Shown: positions 44,611 to 53,426, counted from the first letter of the stretch. The stretch: 64,000 nucleotides of DNA from Gemmatimonas aurantiaca (GCF_037190085.1 NZ_JBBCJO010000012.1:372001-436000), one strand, 5' to 3'. The notes: generated by a model from the sequence alone, not told the origin. A program made the numbers and translations.

Positions 44611-46047
44611 GTGAAACTCACGCAGCGCATCGTCCTCAACGCCTTCGTCGTCGCGACGGTGCTGATGGCGATCGTGCTGGTGGCCGTGGAGCGACGGGTC
44701 ACCGAGCGTGTCCGCGCCGAAGGGCCGGCGGTGCCTTCGTCCACCGCATCGCAGGCCACCGACGAGATGCTGGCGGCCATCCGCCGCGACATCGTCATTG
44801 CCGGCATTGCCGCGCTGCTGGTGGGTGTCGTCCTGGCGCAGGTGCTCGCGCGTCCGGTGGCACGGCCCATCGAGGAACTACGCGACGTGGCGCGTGGACT
44901 CGCGGCCGGCGATCTCACCCAGCGCCCGTCGCACACCATTGCGGGTGGTGAAGTGGGCGACCTGGCCGACGCACTGCGCCGACTGGCCGAACAGCTCGAC
45001 GCCCGCCTGCAGTTGCTGCAGGCTGAGGAGGCGCTGCTTGTGGCGCTCACCGAATCGCTGAACGAAGGGGTCGTGGCGGTGGACGAGCGCCAGCGTGTCG
45101 TGCGCATCAACGGTACCGCGCGACAATTGCTGCGTCTCAAGGAGGCGGTGCCCTTCCCTGCCGATTATCTCCCACGGGATCGCACGCTCCGGGATGCGCT
45201 GGCGTCGGCGCTCTCCGGAACGGATGTGGCGCCGGGAGAAGTGCGCGTCGACGATCGCACCCTCTCCCTCACCGCGCGCCCGCTGCCCGACGGGGGCGCG
45301 GTGCTCGCGTTGTACGATCTCACGCCGGTGCGGCGACTCGAGGCCGTGCGACGTGACTTTGTCGCGAACGTGTCACACGAACTGCGCACCCCACTCACCG
45401 TGATCGGTGGATTCGTGGAGACGTTGCAGGACGAACAGTTGCCGGCCGAATTGCGCGGGGAGTTTCTGCAGATGATGGACGCCAGTGTGCGTCGCATGCA
45501 GCGCATCGTGGACGACCTGCTCGATCTCTCGCGGATCGAATCGGGCGGCTGGTTGCCCAATCCGATCGATCTCGACATGGCCTCCCTGGCCACGGAGATC
45601 CTGGCGCCTCTGCAGCTCCCCGCGCGGAACAAGGGCGTGGTGCTCGACACCGAGATCGCGCCGGGCGCCGAGCGGATCTATGCCGATCCTACCGCGGCCC
45701 GGCAGATCCTGAGCAACCTCGCGGAGAATGCGCTGCGTCATACCTCGACGGGCCGCGTGACCCTCGTGGCCACCCCAGGAGACGGTGGCACATGGATCGG
45801 TGTGCGCGACACCGGCGTGGGCATCGGCGCCGAACATCTGCCGCGCATCTTCGAGCGATTCTACCGGGCCGACCCCGCGCGTTCGCGTGAGGCCGGCGGC
45901 ACCGGGCTGGGCTTGTCCATCGTGCGGCATCTCGCCGAAGCCCACGGAGGACGCGTCCGGGCCGAGAGTACCGTGAATGTGGGGACCACCATTCAGGCGT
46001 GGTTGCCCCGGTTCGACGCGGAGCAACGAGCGGGCTTGCCGGGCTGA
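44611..46047 (+). CDS. phoR: PhoR-like sensor histidine kinase
   Basis: A 478-residue membrane kinase. Two membrane helices (VLNAFVVATVLMAIVLVAV and IVIAGIAALLVGVVLAQVLA) flank only about 40 periplasmic residues, too few for a ligand-binding domain. HAMP (ARPVARPIEELRDVARGLAAG), a PAS-like domain (ESLNEGVVAVDERQRVVRIN), HisKA with His256 (FVANVSHELRTPLTVIGGF), and the ATPase boxes (NLAENALRHT, GVRDTGVGIG, GGTGLGLSIVRHLAE) follow. A small periplasmic part fits PhoR, which senses through the Pst-PhoU complex and not directly. GTG start at 44611. Confidence 0.9.
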   Translation: MKLTQRIVLNAFVVATVLMAIVLVAVERRVTERVRAEGPAVPSSTASQATDEMLAAIRRDIVIAGIAALLVGVVLAQVLARPVARPIEELRDVARGLAAGDLTQRPSHTIAGGEVGDLADALRRLAEQLDARLQLLQAEEALLVALTESLNEGVVAVDERQRVVRINGTARQLLRLKEAVPFPADYLPRDRTLRDALASALSGTDVAPGEVRVDDRTLSLTARPLPDGGAVLALYDLTPVRRLEAVRRDFVANVSHELRTPLTVIGGFVETLQDEQLPAELRGEFLQMMDASVRRMQRIVDDLLDLSRIESGGWLPNPIDLDMASLATEILAPLQLPARNKGVVLDTEIAPGAERIYADPTAARQILSNLAENALRHTSTGRVTLVATPGDGGTWIGVRDTGVGIGAEHLPRIFERFYRADPARSREAGGTGLGLSIVRHLAEAHGGRVRAESTVNVGTTIQAWLPRFDAEQRAGLPG

Positions 46048-46085
46048 ACGAGGACGCCCCGCAGGCGCGGTACCGGCGGGCGACG

Positions 46086-46304
46086 CTACGCCAAGAGAAG
46101 CCGGCGGCCCTTTGGCTCCGGCACCACACGACCCGATTCGCGGGCCACGTCGATCCAGAGTGCGATCGCCATTTGCGCCTCACTGACGGCCGCCGTCGGG
46201 GTCGGGCCATGCGCCATGCATCCGGGTAGCTCTGGCACATCGACGACGAACGCCGCGTCCTCTGCACTCCAGTAGACGATCAACTCGTACTTGTACTCGC
46301 CCAT
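46086..46304 (-). CDS. HicB-like protein, no HicA partner visible
   Basis: A 72-residue protein with the HicB antitoxin fold: YKYELIVYWSAEDAAFVVDV, ELPGCMAHGPTPTAAVSEA and a helix AIALWIDVARESG. ATG 46304 has GAGGA just upstream. HicB antitoxins normally pair with a HicA RNase of about 60 residues, often with a DNA-binding tail. Neither a HicA gene nor a DNA-binding domain is present here, so this is a solitary member, likely repurposed or a relic. It lies next to the half-palindrome repeat. Confidence 0.85.
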   Translation of the reverse strand: MGEYKYELIVYWSAEDAAFVVDVPELPGCMAHGPTPTAAVSEAQMAIALWIDVARESGRVVPEPKGRRLLLA

Positions 46305-46385
46305 ATTCCTCACGCCTCGTCGGTCGGTTCGATCACGTCAACGTACCGGCAAGTTCAGGCACCTGCCACTCGAGGAACCAACATT

Positions 46386-46456
46386 CATCCCGCTGGTATC
46401 CTGCAGTTCATCCCGCTGTTCATCCTGCCGGTATCGCCGCCGCAGGCGGCCACTCA
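46386..46456. repeat. half copy of the 37-kb palindrome arm
   Basis: cctgcagttcatcccgctgttcatcctgccggtatcgccgccgcaggcggcc-type sequence matches the outer arm at 37320-37378 with few differences and includes its own small inverted repeat (gccgcctgc/gcaggcggc). It lies in the 245-bp spacer between the HicB-like gene and the sirtuin gene. The other arm and the inner part are absent here. Confidence 0.8.
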
Positions 46457-46549
46457 ACGCCCGTAGTTCGCCCCCAACTCGCCGATCCGGTCCGTCTCCA
46501 AACCTCCCCGGAGGCGCCGTTACTCCGACCGGCCCCGCGCGGCCCTGTG

Positions 46550-47389
46550 TTACTCCGCCTGCCGCCTCGGCCGGCGGCCCGCGAAGGCCTCGGCAATGAG
46601 CCGCGGCAGCATCACACCGGCCGGCCCTTCGATGGGCAGAATGGACGGGCCCTTGCGCTGTCCTTCCATGGACGGATTGACCACGATCACCGTGGCGCCG
46701 TGCGTGGCCGCGATCCACGGCAGCGAAGCCGCTGGTTCGACGATGTTGGAGGTCCCCACGGAAAGGAACACGTCGCAGGCCACCGCCGCATCACGCGCCG
46801 CGCCAAAGGGCCCCATCGGTAGCGACTCCCCGAACCACACCACATCCGGACGCATGAGTGCGCCGCAGGTCGGGCAACGGGGCACTTCCGTGGAGGCCTC
46901 TTCCGGCGCCGGCACACTGCCCGGACAGCCGCCGCTGCAGCGGATGTGCATGAGCGAACCATGCAGGCGGATGGGATCGCGCACGCCCGACCGCTCGTGC
47001 AGATCGTCCACGTTCTGGGTGACGATGGTACAGTGCGCCACCCGCAGCGCGAGATTGAGCAGCGCCGCATGCCCCGGATTGGGCTGGGCCGCGCGGATCA
47101 TGGCCCGCCGCATGGCATACCACTGCCACACCCGGGACGGGTGCTGGGCGAACGCCTGGGGGGTGGCCAGCTCCTGTGCGGAAAACCGGGCCCAGAGCCC
47201 CGTCTGCGCCTCCCGGAACGTGGGGATGCCACTCTCCGCGGAAATGCCGGCGCCCGTCAGCACGCAGACGTGCTCCGCCGATCGGAGGGCCTTGGCCGCG
47301 ACGGAGAGGGCTTCGGCACGGGTCTGAGGGTCCGTGGGCGGTGGAGACGCCACGCGGCGTCGATGCAGGGTCGGATCGGGGGGCGTCAT
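46550..47389 (-). CDS. cobB: class III sirtuin, NAD-dependent protein deacylase
   Basis: Removes acyl groups from protein lysines using NAD+. The 279-residue protein has the NAD motif TGAGISAESGIPTFRE, VTQNVDDLHERSG with catalytic His in RLHGSL, a zinc site (CSGGC and CPTCG) and FLSVGTSNIVEPAA. The segment VWQWYAMRRAMI contains Tyr-x-x-Arg, which in this class binds the carboxylate of succinyl- or malonyl-lysine, so desuccinylase activity is likely. About 45 extra upstream codons are open, but ATG 47389 fits a near-leaderless transcript (candidate -10 at 47399). Confidence 0.94.
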   Translation of the reverse strand: MTPPDPTLHRRRVASPPPTDPQTRAEALSVAAKALRSAEHVCVLTGAGISAESGIPTFREAQTGLWARFSAQELATPQAFAQHPSRVWQWYAMRRAMIRAAQPNPGHAALLNLALRVAHCTIVTQNVDDLHERSGVRDPIRLHGSLMHIRCSGGCPGSVPAPEEASTEVPRCPTCGALMRPDVVWFGESLPMGPFGAARDAAVACDVFLSVGTSNIVEPAASLPWIAATHGATVIVVNPSMEGQRKGPSILPIEGPAGVMLPRLIAEAFAGRRPRRQAE

Positions 47390-47398
47390 ACGGTCGCG

Positions 47399-47404
47399 AC
47401 TATA
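47399..47404 (-). promoter_or_regulatory. candidate -10 box of the sirtuin gene
   Basis: TATAGT on the minus strand lies only 9 bp before the ATG at 47389, which would give an almost leaderless mRNA; no Shine-Dalgarno sequence is visible there. No good -35 at 16-18 bp was found (a TTGCGT lies at 24 bp). Confidence 0.35.
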
Positions 47405-47603
47405 CAACACCCGCCACGCCTGCACCAGACGCAATTCGTCAGAAATGTGAGGAGCGCGCTTCGTCCCAATCCAGCGTCGGGTGTCAGTCGCCGGACCTGC
47501 CCGCCCACCCTGCTGTGACACATTCGTTGCATGGTTGTGCGCTATTCGAAACCTGGGTCACGGAGTTTTGAGGCATCCGGCAGTGGTCGACCGACCGTGC
47601 CGC

Positions 47604-47630
47604 CTGTCTCCTCTGTCTCCTCTGTCTCCA
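47604..47630. repeat. three tandem 9-bp units in the leader of the phosphate-region receptor
   Basis: ctgtctcct, ctgtctcct and ctgtctcca end 9 bp before the ATG at 47640, where a ribosome-binding site would be expected. The array is all pyrimidine except for G. Confidence 0.75.
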
Positions 47631-47639
47631 CGTACTCTC

Positions 47640-50438
47640 ATGCGGACCAAGGTCTACGCACTGCACCGTGTTGCGCGTCATCTGACGCTGGCGATCACGG
47701 CCGCCGTCGTTTCCACTGTCGTCCCTTCGCTTGTCGCCCCTTCGCCGCTCCGGGCTCAGGGCGCTGACGCCCAGACGGGTCGCATCACCGGCCGTATCGT
47801 CGACGCGGCCACCGGCCAGGGTATCACGGCCGCCCAGATCCAGGTGGTCGGCACCGGACTCGGGATCCAGTCAGGCGTCGACGGTCGCTACACCATCGTC
47901 CGCATTCCCGCGGGCACCGTGACCCTGCAGGTCCGCCGCATCGGCTACGGCCCCAAGACCATCACCGGCCTGATCGTGCCGGCCAATGGCACCATCGAAC
48001 AGGACGTCTCCCTCGCCAACGCGGACGTGCAGCTGGCCGCGGTGAGTGTGACGGCCACGAAGGAAAAGGGCACGGTCTCCGAAGCGCTCAATCAGCAGAA
48101 GAACGCCACCAACGTGGTGAACGCCATCACGGCCGAACAGATCGCCCGCAGCCCCGACAGCGATGCCGCCCAGGCGGCGCAGCGCGTGAGCGGCGTGACG
48201 GTGCAGGACGGCAAGTACCTGCAGGTGCGCGGACTCGGTGAGCGCTACACCACCGCTTCGCTCAATGGCGCGCGCATTCCGAGCCCCGAGCCCGAGCGCA
48301 AGGTCGTGCCGCTCGATCTCTTTCCGGCCGGTCTGCTGCAGGACGTCACCACCAGCAAGACGTTCACCCCCGACCAGCCCGGCGACTTCGCCGGCGCCAA
48401 TGTGAACATCCGCACACGGGAATTCCCGGCGCGTCGGCAGATCAACTACTCGACGTCGTTCGGCGGCAACAGCCTGGTGTACGGCCACACCCTGCCCATG
48501 GCGCCGCGCGCCGGCGGTGAGCTCTTCGGCCTGGCCTCCAGCGCGCGCCGCATTCCCGACGCGATCTCGCAGGCGAACTTCATGTCCAACATTCCGCAGA
48601 CGGCGTACAACCAGATGGCGCTGCAGCAGCGCAACGTCTGGAATGCCCGCATGCAGAATGGCGGCCTCAATGGATCGTTCGGTGCCTCCACCGGTGGCAA
48701 CACCATCCTCGGCCGTCACATCGGCTATGTGCTGAGTGCCAACTACGGCTACTCGGAGGAAGTGCGCGCCAACGAACGTTTCGCGGTGGGCAATCAGGGC
48801 CCGAACAACACCGTGGTGCCGCTCACCCAGGTGGAAGGCCAGACGGGGCGTTCCAGCATCCAGTGGGGTGGCATCGCGAACTTCTCGACCATCGTGGGCA
48901 AGGGCAATCGCTTCTCGCTCAACACGACGGCCACCCGCAGCGCCGACAACGAAGCCCGCACCGATCGCGGTTTCGACGAGAATCTCGCCGACAGCATCGC
49001 CCGCACCACGCTGCGATACGTGGAACGTGGCGTGGCCACGGCCAACCTGCAGGGTGAACACCAGCTCGGTGAGCGCAACAAGACGGCGTGGTCGGCCACC
49101 TATGCCAACACGTCGCGCAAGGAGCCGGACCGCTCCGACATCGTCTACTCGCGGGACGGCAACGGCAAGTACTCGCTGCTGTCGTCGCTCGATGGCGCGC
49201 GCCGCCTGTACTTCGACCTGCAGGAAAACAACACCACCGCGCAGTTCGATCACACGCTGAACATCGGCGCGATCGCGAATCAGAATGTCGTCAAGTTCGG
49301 CGCGTACATCCGGTCCACCGACCGTTCGGCGCAGGCGCCGATCTACGCGTTCCTGTCACGGGCCGACGAAAGCGTCCGCACCCAGACGCCGGACGTGATC
49401 TTCGGTGCCGGCCGGGCCTGCGACACCTGCTCGGAGATCAACGTGCAACCCATCGGTCAGGCCGGTTCGTACACGGCCACTGACCGGACCACCGCCGGCT
49501 ATCTCATGACCGATTGGGGTCTCGGCAGCCGCGTGCGTATCATCGCGGGCGCCCGCGTCGAGCAGGCCAACATCGATGTCGCATCCAGCACGCAGGGCGG
49601 GTTCACCGCCGAGGCCAGGCTCGACAACACCGACGTGCTGCCGTCGTTGCTGCTCAACACGCGCCTGACGGACAACCAGAATCTGCGGTTCGGCATCACG
49701 CGCACACTGGCCCGTCCGGAATATCGTGAACTCGCCCCGGTCACGTTCCGCGACGTGCTCGGCGGGGTGTCCGTCACGGGCAACGACAAGCTGGTCCGCT
49801 CGCTGATCGACAACTACGACCTGCGCTGGGAAGCCTTCCCCACGCCGGGCGAGGTGTTCAGCATCGGCGTGTTCGCGAAGCGTTTCGATCGGCCGATCGA
49901 ACGCGTGGAGTCGGCCACGTCGGGCGCCTACCAGGCACGCTTCCAGAACGCTGTGCAGGCCGTGAACCTCGGTGTCGAACTCGAGGCCCGGAAGTCATTG
50001 GCCATGCTGGGTGAATGGGCGGCGCCGTTCACCGCGTTCAGCAATGTGACGCTGATGCGCTCCTCGGTGGATCTCGACACGCTGCAGGGGCTCACGGTCA
50101 CCGACAAGACGCGCCGCCTCGTGGGTCAGGCGCCGTACGTGGTGAACGCCGGCCTGTCGTACTCCAATCTCAGTGGCAGCACGAACGCCACCGTGCTGTA
50201 CAACGTGGTGGGCGAGCGCATCTACGCGGCCGGCGTGCTGCCGCTGCCGAACATCGTCGAGGTGCCGCGTCACGTGGTCGACCTGTCGTTGCGTTTCCCC
50301 GTGTGGGGCAGCCTCACCGGTCGTGTGGACGCCCGCAACCTGCTCGATGCGCGCTATCGCTTCATGCAGGGCAATCTCGAGCGCGAAGGCTACAACGCAG
50401 GCCGCACGTACTCGATGGGCTTCTCCTGGCGTCAGTAA
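47640..50438 (+). CDS. TonB-dependent outer-membrane receptor upstream of the pst genes
   Basis: A 932-residue receptor. After a signal peptide ending PSPLRAQ comes a carboxypeptidase-regulatory-like domain (ITGRIVDAATGQGITAAQI, IRRIGYGPKTITG-type strand), then the plug (VVNAITAEQIARSPDSDAA, RVSGVTVQDGKYLQVRGLG, ERYTTASLNGARIPSPEPE, GDFAGANVNIRTREFP) and a 22-strand-type barrel with a final strand ending MGFSWRQ. The plug type (RGLGERY...PSPEPERK) is the classic TonB receptor, not SusC. A beta-helix-like lipoprotein gene follows by 217 bp and then the pst operon, which suggests phosphate or phosphorylated ligands. That is an inference from position. Confidence 0.93.
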   Translation: MRTKVYALHRVARHLTLAITAAVVSTVVPSLVAPSPLRAQGADAQTGRITGRIVDAATGQGITAAQIQVVGTGLGIQSGVDGRYTIVRIPAGTVTLQVRRIGYGPKTITGLIVPANGTIEQDVSLANADVQLAAVSVTATKEKGTVSEALNQQKNATNVVNAITAEQIARSPDSDAAQAAQRVSGVTVQDGKYLQVRGLGERYTTASLNGARIPSPEPERKVVPLDLFPAGLLQDVTTSKTFTPDQPGDFAGANVNIRTREFPARRQINYSTSFGGNSLVYGHTLPMAPRAGGELFGLASSARRIPDAISQANFMSNIPQTAYNQMALQQRNVWNARMQNGGLNGSFGASTGGNTILGRHIGYVLSANYGYSEEVRANERFAVGNQGPNNTVVPLTQVEGQTGRSSIQWGGIANFSTIVGKGNRFSLNTTATRSADNEARTDRGFDENLADSIARTTLRYVERGVATANLQGEHQLGERNKTAWSATYANTSRKEPDRSDIVYSRDGNGKYSLLSSLDGARRLYFDLQENNTTAQFDHTLNIGAIANQNVVKFGAYIRSTDRSAQAPIYAFLSRADESVRTQTPDVIFGAGRACDTCSEINVQPIGQAGSYTATDRTTAGYLMTDWGLGSRVRIIAGARVEQANIDVASSTQGGFTAEARLDNTDVLPSLLLNTRLTDNQNLRFGITRTLARPEYRELAPVTFRDVLGGVSVTGNDKLVRSLIDNYDLRWEAFPTPGEVFSIGVFAKRFDRPIERVESATSGAYQARFQNAVQAVNLGVELEARKSLAMLGEWAAPFTAFSNVTLMRSSVDLDTLQGLTVTDKTRRLVGQAPYVVNAGLSYSNLSGSTNATVLYNVVGERIYAAGVLPLPNIVEVPRHVVDLSLRFPVWGSLTGRVDARNLLDARYRFMQGNLEREGYNAGRTYSMGFSWRQ

Positions 50439-50446
50439 GCGGATAC

Positions 50447-50488
50447 CGGTGATCGCCTCGCGGTGATCGCCTCGTGGTGATCGTGGCG
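50447..50488. repeat. three tandem 14-bp units after the receptor gene, with inverted copies nearby
   Basis: cggtgatcgcctcg occurs twice exactly and once changed. The core ggtgatcg is followed by two inverted cores cgatcacc further on (to about 50524), so the spacer can fold in several ways. Confidence 0.7.
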
Positions 50489-50530
50489 CCGCGCCCGATC
50501 ACCCCACAGTGCGCCCGATCACCGAATCGA

Positions 50531-50575
50531 CGTCATGGCCCGGCACGGTGACACAACCGTGACCGGGCCATGACG
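50531..50575 (+). terminator. 18-bp stem-loop between receptor and lipoprotein genes
   Basis: 50531-50549 pairs with 50556-50575 with one bulged base (cgtcatggcccgg and cacggt on the left arm). There is no strong T-tract. It may end or attenuate transcription from the receptor gene. Confidence 0.65.
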
Positions 50576-50655
50576 TTGACGGCACAATGTCTGGCCTTCT
50601 TTCGGGTGCCGTGGATGGTCCTCCCCATCCACCACCTTTCACTCACTCTCTCGAC

Positions 50656-52668
50656 ATGCAGATGACTTCTTTCGTGCGCCTCCGCGCGATGGCGGTGGCC
50701 TTCCTGGCCATGTGCGCTCTCGCAGCCTGCAGCGACGATGACAAGACGCCGACGGGGCCGACCACCGGCACACTGGCCGTCAACGTGGGCGGTCTTCCCG
50801 CTGGCACGAACGCGTCGGTGACCATCGCGGGGCCGAACGGCTTCTCGCAGACTGCCACCGCTTCGACCACGGTGTCGACGGCGCAGCCCGGCAGCTACAC
50901 CGTCACCGCCGCCTCGGTGACCGCCAGCAGCGTCACCTACAACGCGACCGTGTCCGGTTCGCCGGCCACGGTGACCGCGGGTGGCTCCGCCACCGTGACC
51001 GTGACCTACACCGCCGCCGCGCCGACCACCGGCACGCTGACGGTCAACGTGACGGGTCTGCCGAGCGGCGTGAATGGCGCCGTGACGGTCACCGGTCCGA
51101 ACAGCTACAACAGGACGCTCACCGCCACCACGACGGCCACCGTCGCGACAGGCAGCTACACGGTGGCCGCGGCCACCGTGACGAGCAACAACGTGCGGTA
51201 TGCCGGTACGGTCACGGGCTCGCCGGCGAACGTGACGGCCGGTGGAACGGCGACGGCGTCGGTGGCGTACGCGGTCACGCCGAATCCGACGGTGACGCTG
51301 AGCGGCTCCATCGCGGCCAACCGCACGCTCACGGCCGACACGACCTGGGTCCTCCGCGGCTTCGTGTACGTCAACAGCGGCGCGACGCTCACCGTGAACG
51401 CCGGCACCAGGATCGTCGGTGACACCACCGCGCTCGGCTCGGCACTCTTCGTCCTGCGTGGCGCCCGTATCGTGGCCAACGGCACCGAAAGCGCGCCGAT
51501 CGTCATGACGTCGCAGCGCAGTGCGGGCAACCGCTCGCCCGGTGACTGGGGCGGTCTGATCATCGTCGGCAACGCGCGCAACAACCGCACGGGCAACATC
51601 ATCGTCGAAGGCTCCGATGGCTCCGTGGTGGGCGCCAACCCGGCCGGCGTGGTGTACACGGGCGGCACGAACGATGCCGACAACAGCGGCACACTGCGGT
51701 ATGTACGTGTGGAGTTCGCCGGTTATGCCACGCTGCCCGACGCCGAACTGAACTCGTTCACGTTCGCCGCGGTGGGTAGCGGCACGACGTTCGAATACCT
51801 GCAGTCGGTGGCCGGTCTCGACGACTCGTTCGAGTGGTTCGGCGGCACGGTCGATGGCAAGTACCTCGTTTCCTACGAGTCGGGTGACGACCACTTCGAC
51901 ACGTCGGAAGGCTATCGCGGCCGCAATCAGTTCCTGATCGCCTTCCAGTCCACCTACATCACGCCGCGTGCCGGTGCCGGCGCGGTGTCGGCCGACCCGC
52001 AGGGCTTCGAAGTGGACGGCTGCAACGGTGGCGGTTGCACGGCGCCCTCCGGCGGCAACGCCCAGAGCTCGGGCGCGGCGGACGGCCTCTGGACCATGAA
52101 CGTGTTCGCCAACTACACCGTCATCGGTGTCGGCGGCACGCAGACCACGCCAACGCAGGGTGGCGTGGGCATGGTGCTCCGTCGCGGCACGGGCGGCTAC
52201 TACATCAACGGTGTCATCGCGCGCTGGCCGCGTCAGGCCATCTCCATGCGCGACTCCACCACCAACAACCGCTTCCAGGTGGACTCGCTCATCTTCAAGA
52301 GCAACTACCTCGCGGAGAACGGTTCGCAGAACAACGGGGTGATCTTCGACCCGACCGGCACGAACTTCGGCCAGGAATCGGCATTCACCGCGCGTGGCCA
52401 GACCAACGAAGTCGCCGCGGCCTCCGTGACGGCGGCCAGCCTCTTCGCGGCGCTGCCGACGGGCTCGGCCACCACCACGGTCGCGAACTTCGACTGGTCG
52501 CCCGCGAGCGGCTCGCCGATCGCCACCGGTGGCCTCTCCAGCTTCGCGAACGATCCGCGTATCGCGGCGCGTGCCGGCACCTTCATCACGCCGACGGCGT
52601 ACCGTGGTGCCGCGGCGCCCGGCGGCACGAAGTGGTGGGCCAACTGGACGAGCTACGCACGCAACTGA
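50656..52668 (+). CDS. surface lipoprotein with two Ig-like repeats and a beta-helix-like domain
   Basis: A 670-residue predicted lipoprotein (FLAMCALAACSDD lipobox). Residues of about 36-208 are two imperfect repeats of about 87 residues (GTLAVNVGGLPAGTNASVTI and GTLTVNVTGLPSGVNGAVTV), rich in Thr and Val, like PEGA or Ig-type modules. The C-terminal 460 residues look like a repetitive beta-helix: LTVNAGTRIVGD, APIVMTSQRSAGNRSPGDWGG, TLRYVRVEFAG, then the notable GLDDSFEWFGGTVDGKYLV, SGDDHFDTSEGYRGRNQFL. I know similar proteins next to TonB receptors, but no activity is established. It might be the ligand-capturing partner of the receptor. ATG 50656 or 50662. Confidence 0.8.
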   Translation: MQMTSFVRLRAMAVAFLAMCALAACSDDDKTPTGPTTGTLAVNVGGLPAGTNASVTIAGPNGFSQTATASTTVSTAQPGSYTVTAASVTASSVTYNATVSGSPATVTAGGSATVTVTYTAAAPTTGTLTVNVTGLPSGVNGAVTVTGPNSYNRTLTATTTATVATGSYTVAAATVTSNNVRYAGTVTGSPANVTAGGTATASVAYAVTPNPTVTLSGSIAANRTLTADTTWVLRGFVYVNSGATLTVNAGTRIVGDTTALGSALFVLRGARIVANGTESAPIVMTSQRSAGNRSPGDWGGLIIVGNARNNRTGNIIVEGSDGSVVGANPAGVVYTGGTNDADNSGTLRYVRVEFAGYATLPDAELNSFTFAAVGSGTTFEYLQSVAGLDDSFEWFGGTVDGKYLVSYESGDDHFDTSEGYRGRNQFLIAFQSTYITPRAGAGAVSADPQGFEVDGCNGGGCTAPSGGNAQSSGAADGLWTMNVFANYTVIGVGGTQTTPTQGGVGMVLRRGTGGYYINGVIARWPRQAISMRDSTTNNRFQVDSLIFKSNYLAENGSQNNGVIFDPTGTNFGQESAFTARGQTNEVAAASVTAASLFAALPTGSATTTVANFDWSPASGSPIATGGLSSFANDPRIAARAGTFITPTAYRGAAAPGGTKWWANWTSYARN

Positions 52669-52695
52669 CGACGAACTGATAGCTTCATGATGTCC

Positions 52696-52731
52696 GAACG
52701 GCCGGTGCCCGACTGCGGGCGCCGGCCGTTC
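52696..52731 (+). terminator. 16-bp stem-loop between the two lipoprotein genes
   Basis: gaacggccggtgcccg (52696-52711) pairs with 52716-52731 with one G-T pair and an ACTG loop. No T-tract follows. It may partly terminate or stabilise the 3' end before the pst operon begins. Confidence 0.7.
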
Positions 52732-52747
52732 GCACAGCCACTCTCCG

Positions 52748-53425
52748 ATGAATCTCCCGATGCAGTCCTTCGGTCTTTCTCTCCGTGCCTCGCACATCGG
52801 CGCCGGTTGCCGGGCGCTCCTGATCCTGGCCTGCGCTGCCTGCACCTCTCCCGAACGTTCCCCCGCCGACCAGGCGGCCGCGGAGCAGGCCGCGCACATC
52901 CGTGACGTGGTGGCCGCCGGTGGTGTGGTCGATTCCATTCTGCCGGTGGAGGAACACCTGCGTCGATTCCGTGTCGACCTGCCTGCGGTCGATACGCTGC
53001 AGCACGCCAGTCCGTCCATGGAAGCACTGGTGGCGCGTCTCGCGCACGCGGTGAGCACACACGACACCACCGACCTGAATGCGATGGTGCTCAACCGGCA
53101 GGAATTTGCCTGGCTGTACTATCCCGAATCGCCGATGAGCCGGCCGCCCTACGAAGCCCCGCCCGAACTGCTCTGGGGACAGATTCTCGCGTCCTCCGAC
53201 AAGGGTGCACGACAGCTCGTCAACCGGCTGGGCGGCAGCACCATCACGGTGAGCAGGCTGCATTGTCCGACCGCGCCCGATACCGCCGGCGCGAATCTGC
53301 TGCACACGCGCTGTGAAGTGCGTTTCGCGGCACCCGGAAAGCCCACACTCGAGGGTAATCTCTTCGGCAGCGTGATCGAACGGGATGGACGTTTCAAATT
53401 CATGGGATTTGCCAACCGTATCTGA
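52748..53425 (+). CDS. unknown lipoprotein directly upstream of pstS
   Basis: A 225-residue predicted lipoprotein: hydrophobic segment with LILACAAC, then a helical region (QAAAEQAAHIRDVVAAGG, MEALVARLAHAVSTHDTTD) and a mixed C-terminal part with two Cys (LHCPTAP, HTRCEVRF) that could form a disulfide, ending DGRFKFMGFANRI. No known family was recognised. Its stop (53425) precedes the pstS start by one base, so it belongs to the pst operon. A role in phosphate capture or in linking the outer-membrane proteins to PstS is an inference. Confidence 0.75.
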   Translation: MNLPMQSFGLSLRASHIGAGCRALLILACAACTSPERSPADQAAAEQAAHIRDVVAAGGVVDSILPVEEHLRRFRVDLPAVDTLQHASPSMEALVARLAHAVSTHDTTDLNAMVLNRQEFAWLYYPESPMSRPPYEAPPELLWGQILASSDKGARQLVNRLGGSTITVSRLHCPTAPDTAGANLLHTRCEVRFAAPGKPTLEGNLFGSVIERDGRFKFMGFANRI

Positions 53426-53426
53426 C

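Noticed and set aside
47405..47603. Pho box upstream of the TonB receptor
   Set aside because: I looked for two direct heptamers with 4-bp spacing of the enterobacterial type. Only weak partial matches (ctgtgac, gttgcat) occur, and the site in this phylum is not known to me.
50533..53094. Long open frame (over 850 codons) antisense to the lipoprotein genes
   Set aside because: High GC content keeps reverse frames open. The translation is rich in Arg, His and Gly without domains, while the forward frame encodes clear lipoproteins.
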